Below are positions 6,063 through 6,135 of a stretch of 6,135 bases of DNA, piece by piece; position 1 is the first letter of the stretch, and each line of letters starts with the position of its first letter. Under the pieces are notes generated by a model that worked only from the letters and a program-made list of their open reading frames with translations, was not told the DNA's origin and ran no database searches. The stretch lies in the NCBI GenBank assembly GCA_903871435.1, contig CAIQGU010000397.1, forward strand, positions 1 through 6,135, given 5' to 3'. This DNA is from an uncultured Burkholderiales bacterium. GTDB lineage: Bacteria > Pseudomonadota > Gammaproteobacteria > Burkholderiales > Burkholderiaceae_F. Both the position numbers and the translations under genes were made by a program.

Positions 6063-6093
6063 CCCGCCTTCGCGCTGCGCGCTTCGGCGGGCT
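6061..6093 (+). terminator. GC-rich hairpin overlapping the rpsD stop (terminator-like, no U run)
   Basis: AGCCCGCC (6061-6068), which begins in the TAG stop of rpsD, pairs perfectly with GGCGGGCT (6086-6093). Inside the 17-base loop, CGCG (6071-6074) can pair with CGCG (6078-6081), extending the stem. No T run follows; the next bases are GGGGCCCC. It may be an RNA-stabilising or partial-termination hairpin rather than a full intrinsic terminator. A complete stop of transcription here would be surprising if rpoA and rplQ lie downstream as usual. Confidence 0.4.
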
Positions 6094-6135
6094 GGGGCCC
6101 CTGGGGCGCGATGCGCGGTACCAAATCCCCCGGGG
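6094..6135. other. Palindrome-rich tail after rpsD; no rpoA start recognised
   Basis: These 42 bases begin with the palindrome GGGGCCCC (6094-6101). They contain a 9-bp imperfect inverted repeat, CCCCTGGGG (6098-6106) against CCCCCGGGG (6127-6135), with one central mismatch. A CGCG/CGCG pair lies inside the 20-base loop (6107-6110 and 6114-6117). The ATG at 6111 opens MRGTKSPG, which does not resemble the start of RNA polymerase alpha. The repeat ends exactly at the last base of the window. Confidence 0.5.

Noticed and set aside
6098..6135. Cluster of GGGCCC, GGTACC and CCCGGG as remnants of a cloning polylinker
   Set aside because: The order and spacing match no polylinker I know, and such hexamers are common by chance in GC-rich DNA.

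Overview
The window is a high-GC bacterial stretch (well above 60% G+C by eye in most genes). It carries the second half of the spc ribosomal-protein operon followed by the start of the alpha operon, all on the + strand: rpsH (uS8), rplF (uL6), rplR (uL18), rpsE (uS5), rpmD (uL30), rplO (uL15), secY, infA, rpmJ (bL36), then rpsM (uS13), rpsK (uS11) and rpsD (uS4). Every one of the twelve genes is full length, with no internal frameshift or stop. The secY-infA-rpmJ-rpsM order, the uS8 start MSMSDP, the GMGKGKA form of uS5, the 37-residue [13 protein letters not shown] bL36 and an IF1 of the DDVIQMQGE type all point to a betaproteobacterium. I cannot place it to genus.

Layout. 1-122: 41 codons of a eukaryotic-type cyclophilin (peptidyl-prolyl isomerase), foreign to this locus. 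113-125: the apparent join, where the cyclophilin reading runs into what looks like the last three codons and stop of rpsN (A-S-W-stop), the gene expected just before rpsH. 140-2682: six closely packed ribosomal protein genes (gaps 4-21 nt). 2727-4410: the translocon gene secY, then infA and rpmJ. 4411-4487: a 77-nt gap holding a strong 10-bp palindrome that looks like an intergenic repeat. 4488-6062: rpsM, rpsK and rpsD, separated by unusually roomy 80-88 nt spacers. 6061-6135: a GC-rich hairpin overlapping the rpsD stop codon, then another imperfect palindrome running to the last base. rpoA, expected next, has not begun.

The genes work as one growth-linked block. Eleven encode parts of the translation machinery (ribosomal proteins plus initiation factor IF1). 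SecY is the membrane channel through which many of the ribosomes' products leave the cytoplasm. Control is expected to be translational, with S8 and S4 as the known autogenous repressors in E. coli, but no recognisable copy of either E. coli target site can be read here.

I see no new biological system. The observations worth a second look are the cyclophilin/rpsN-rpsH join (most likely an assembly chimera through about 10 nt of microhomology), the palindromic repeat in the alpha-operon leader, and the palindromic tail where the window stops before rpoA.
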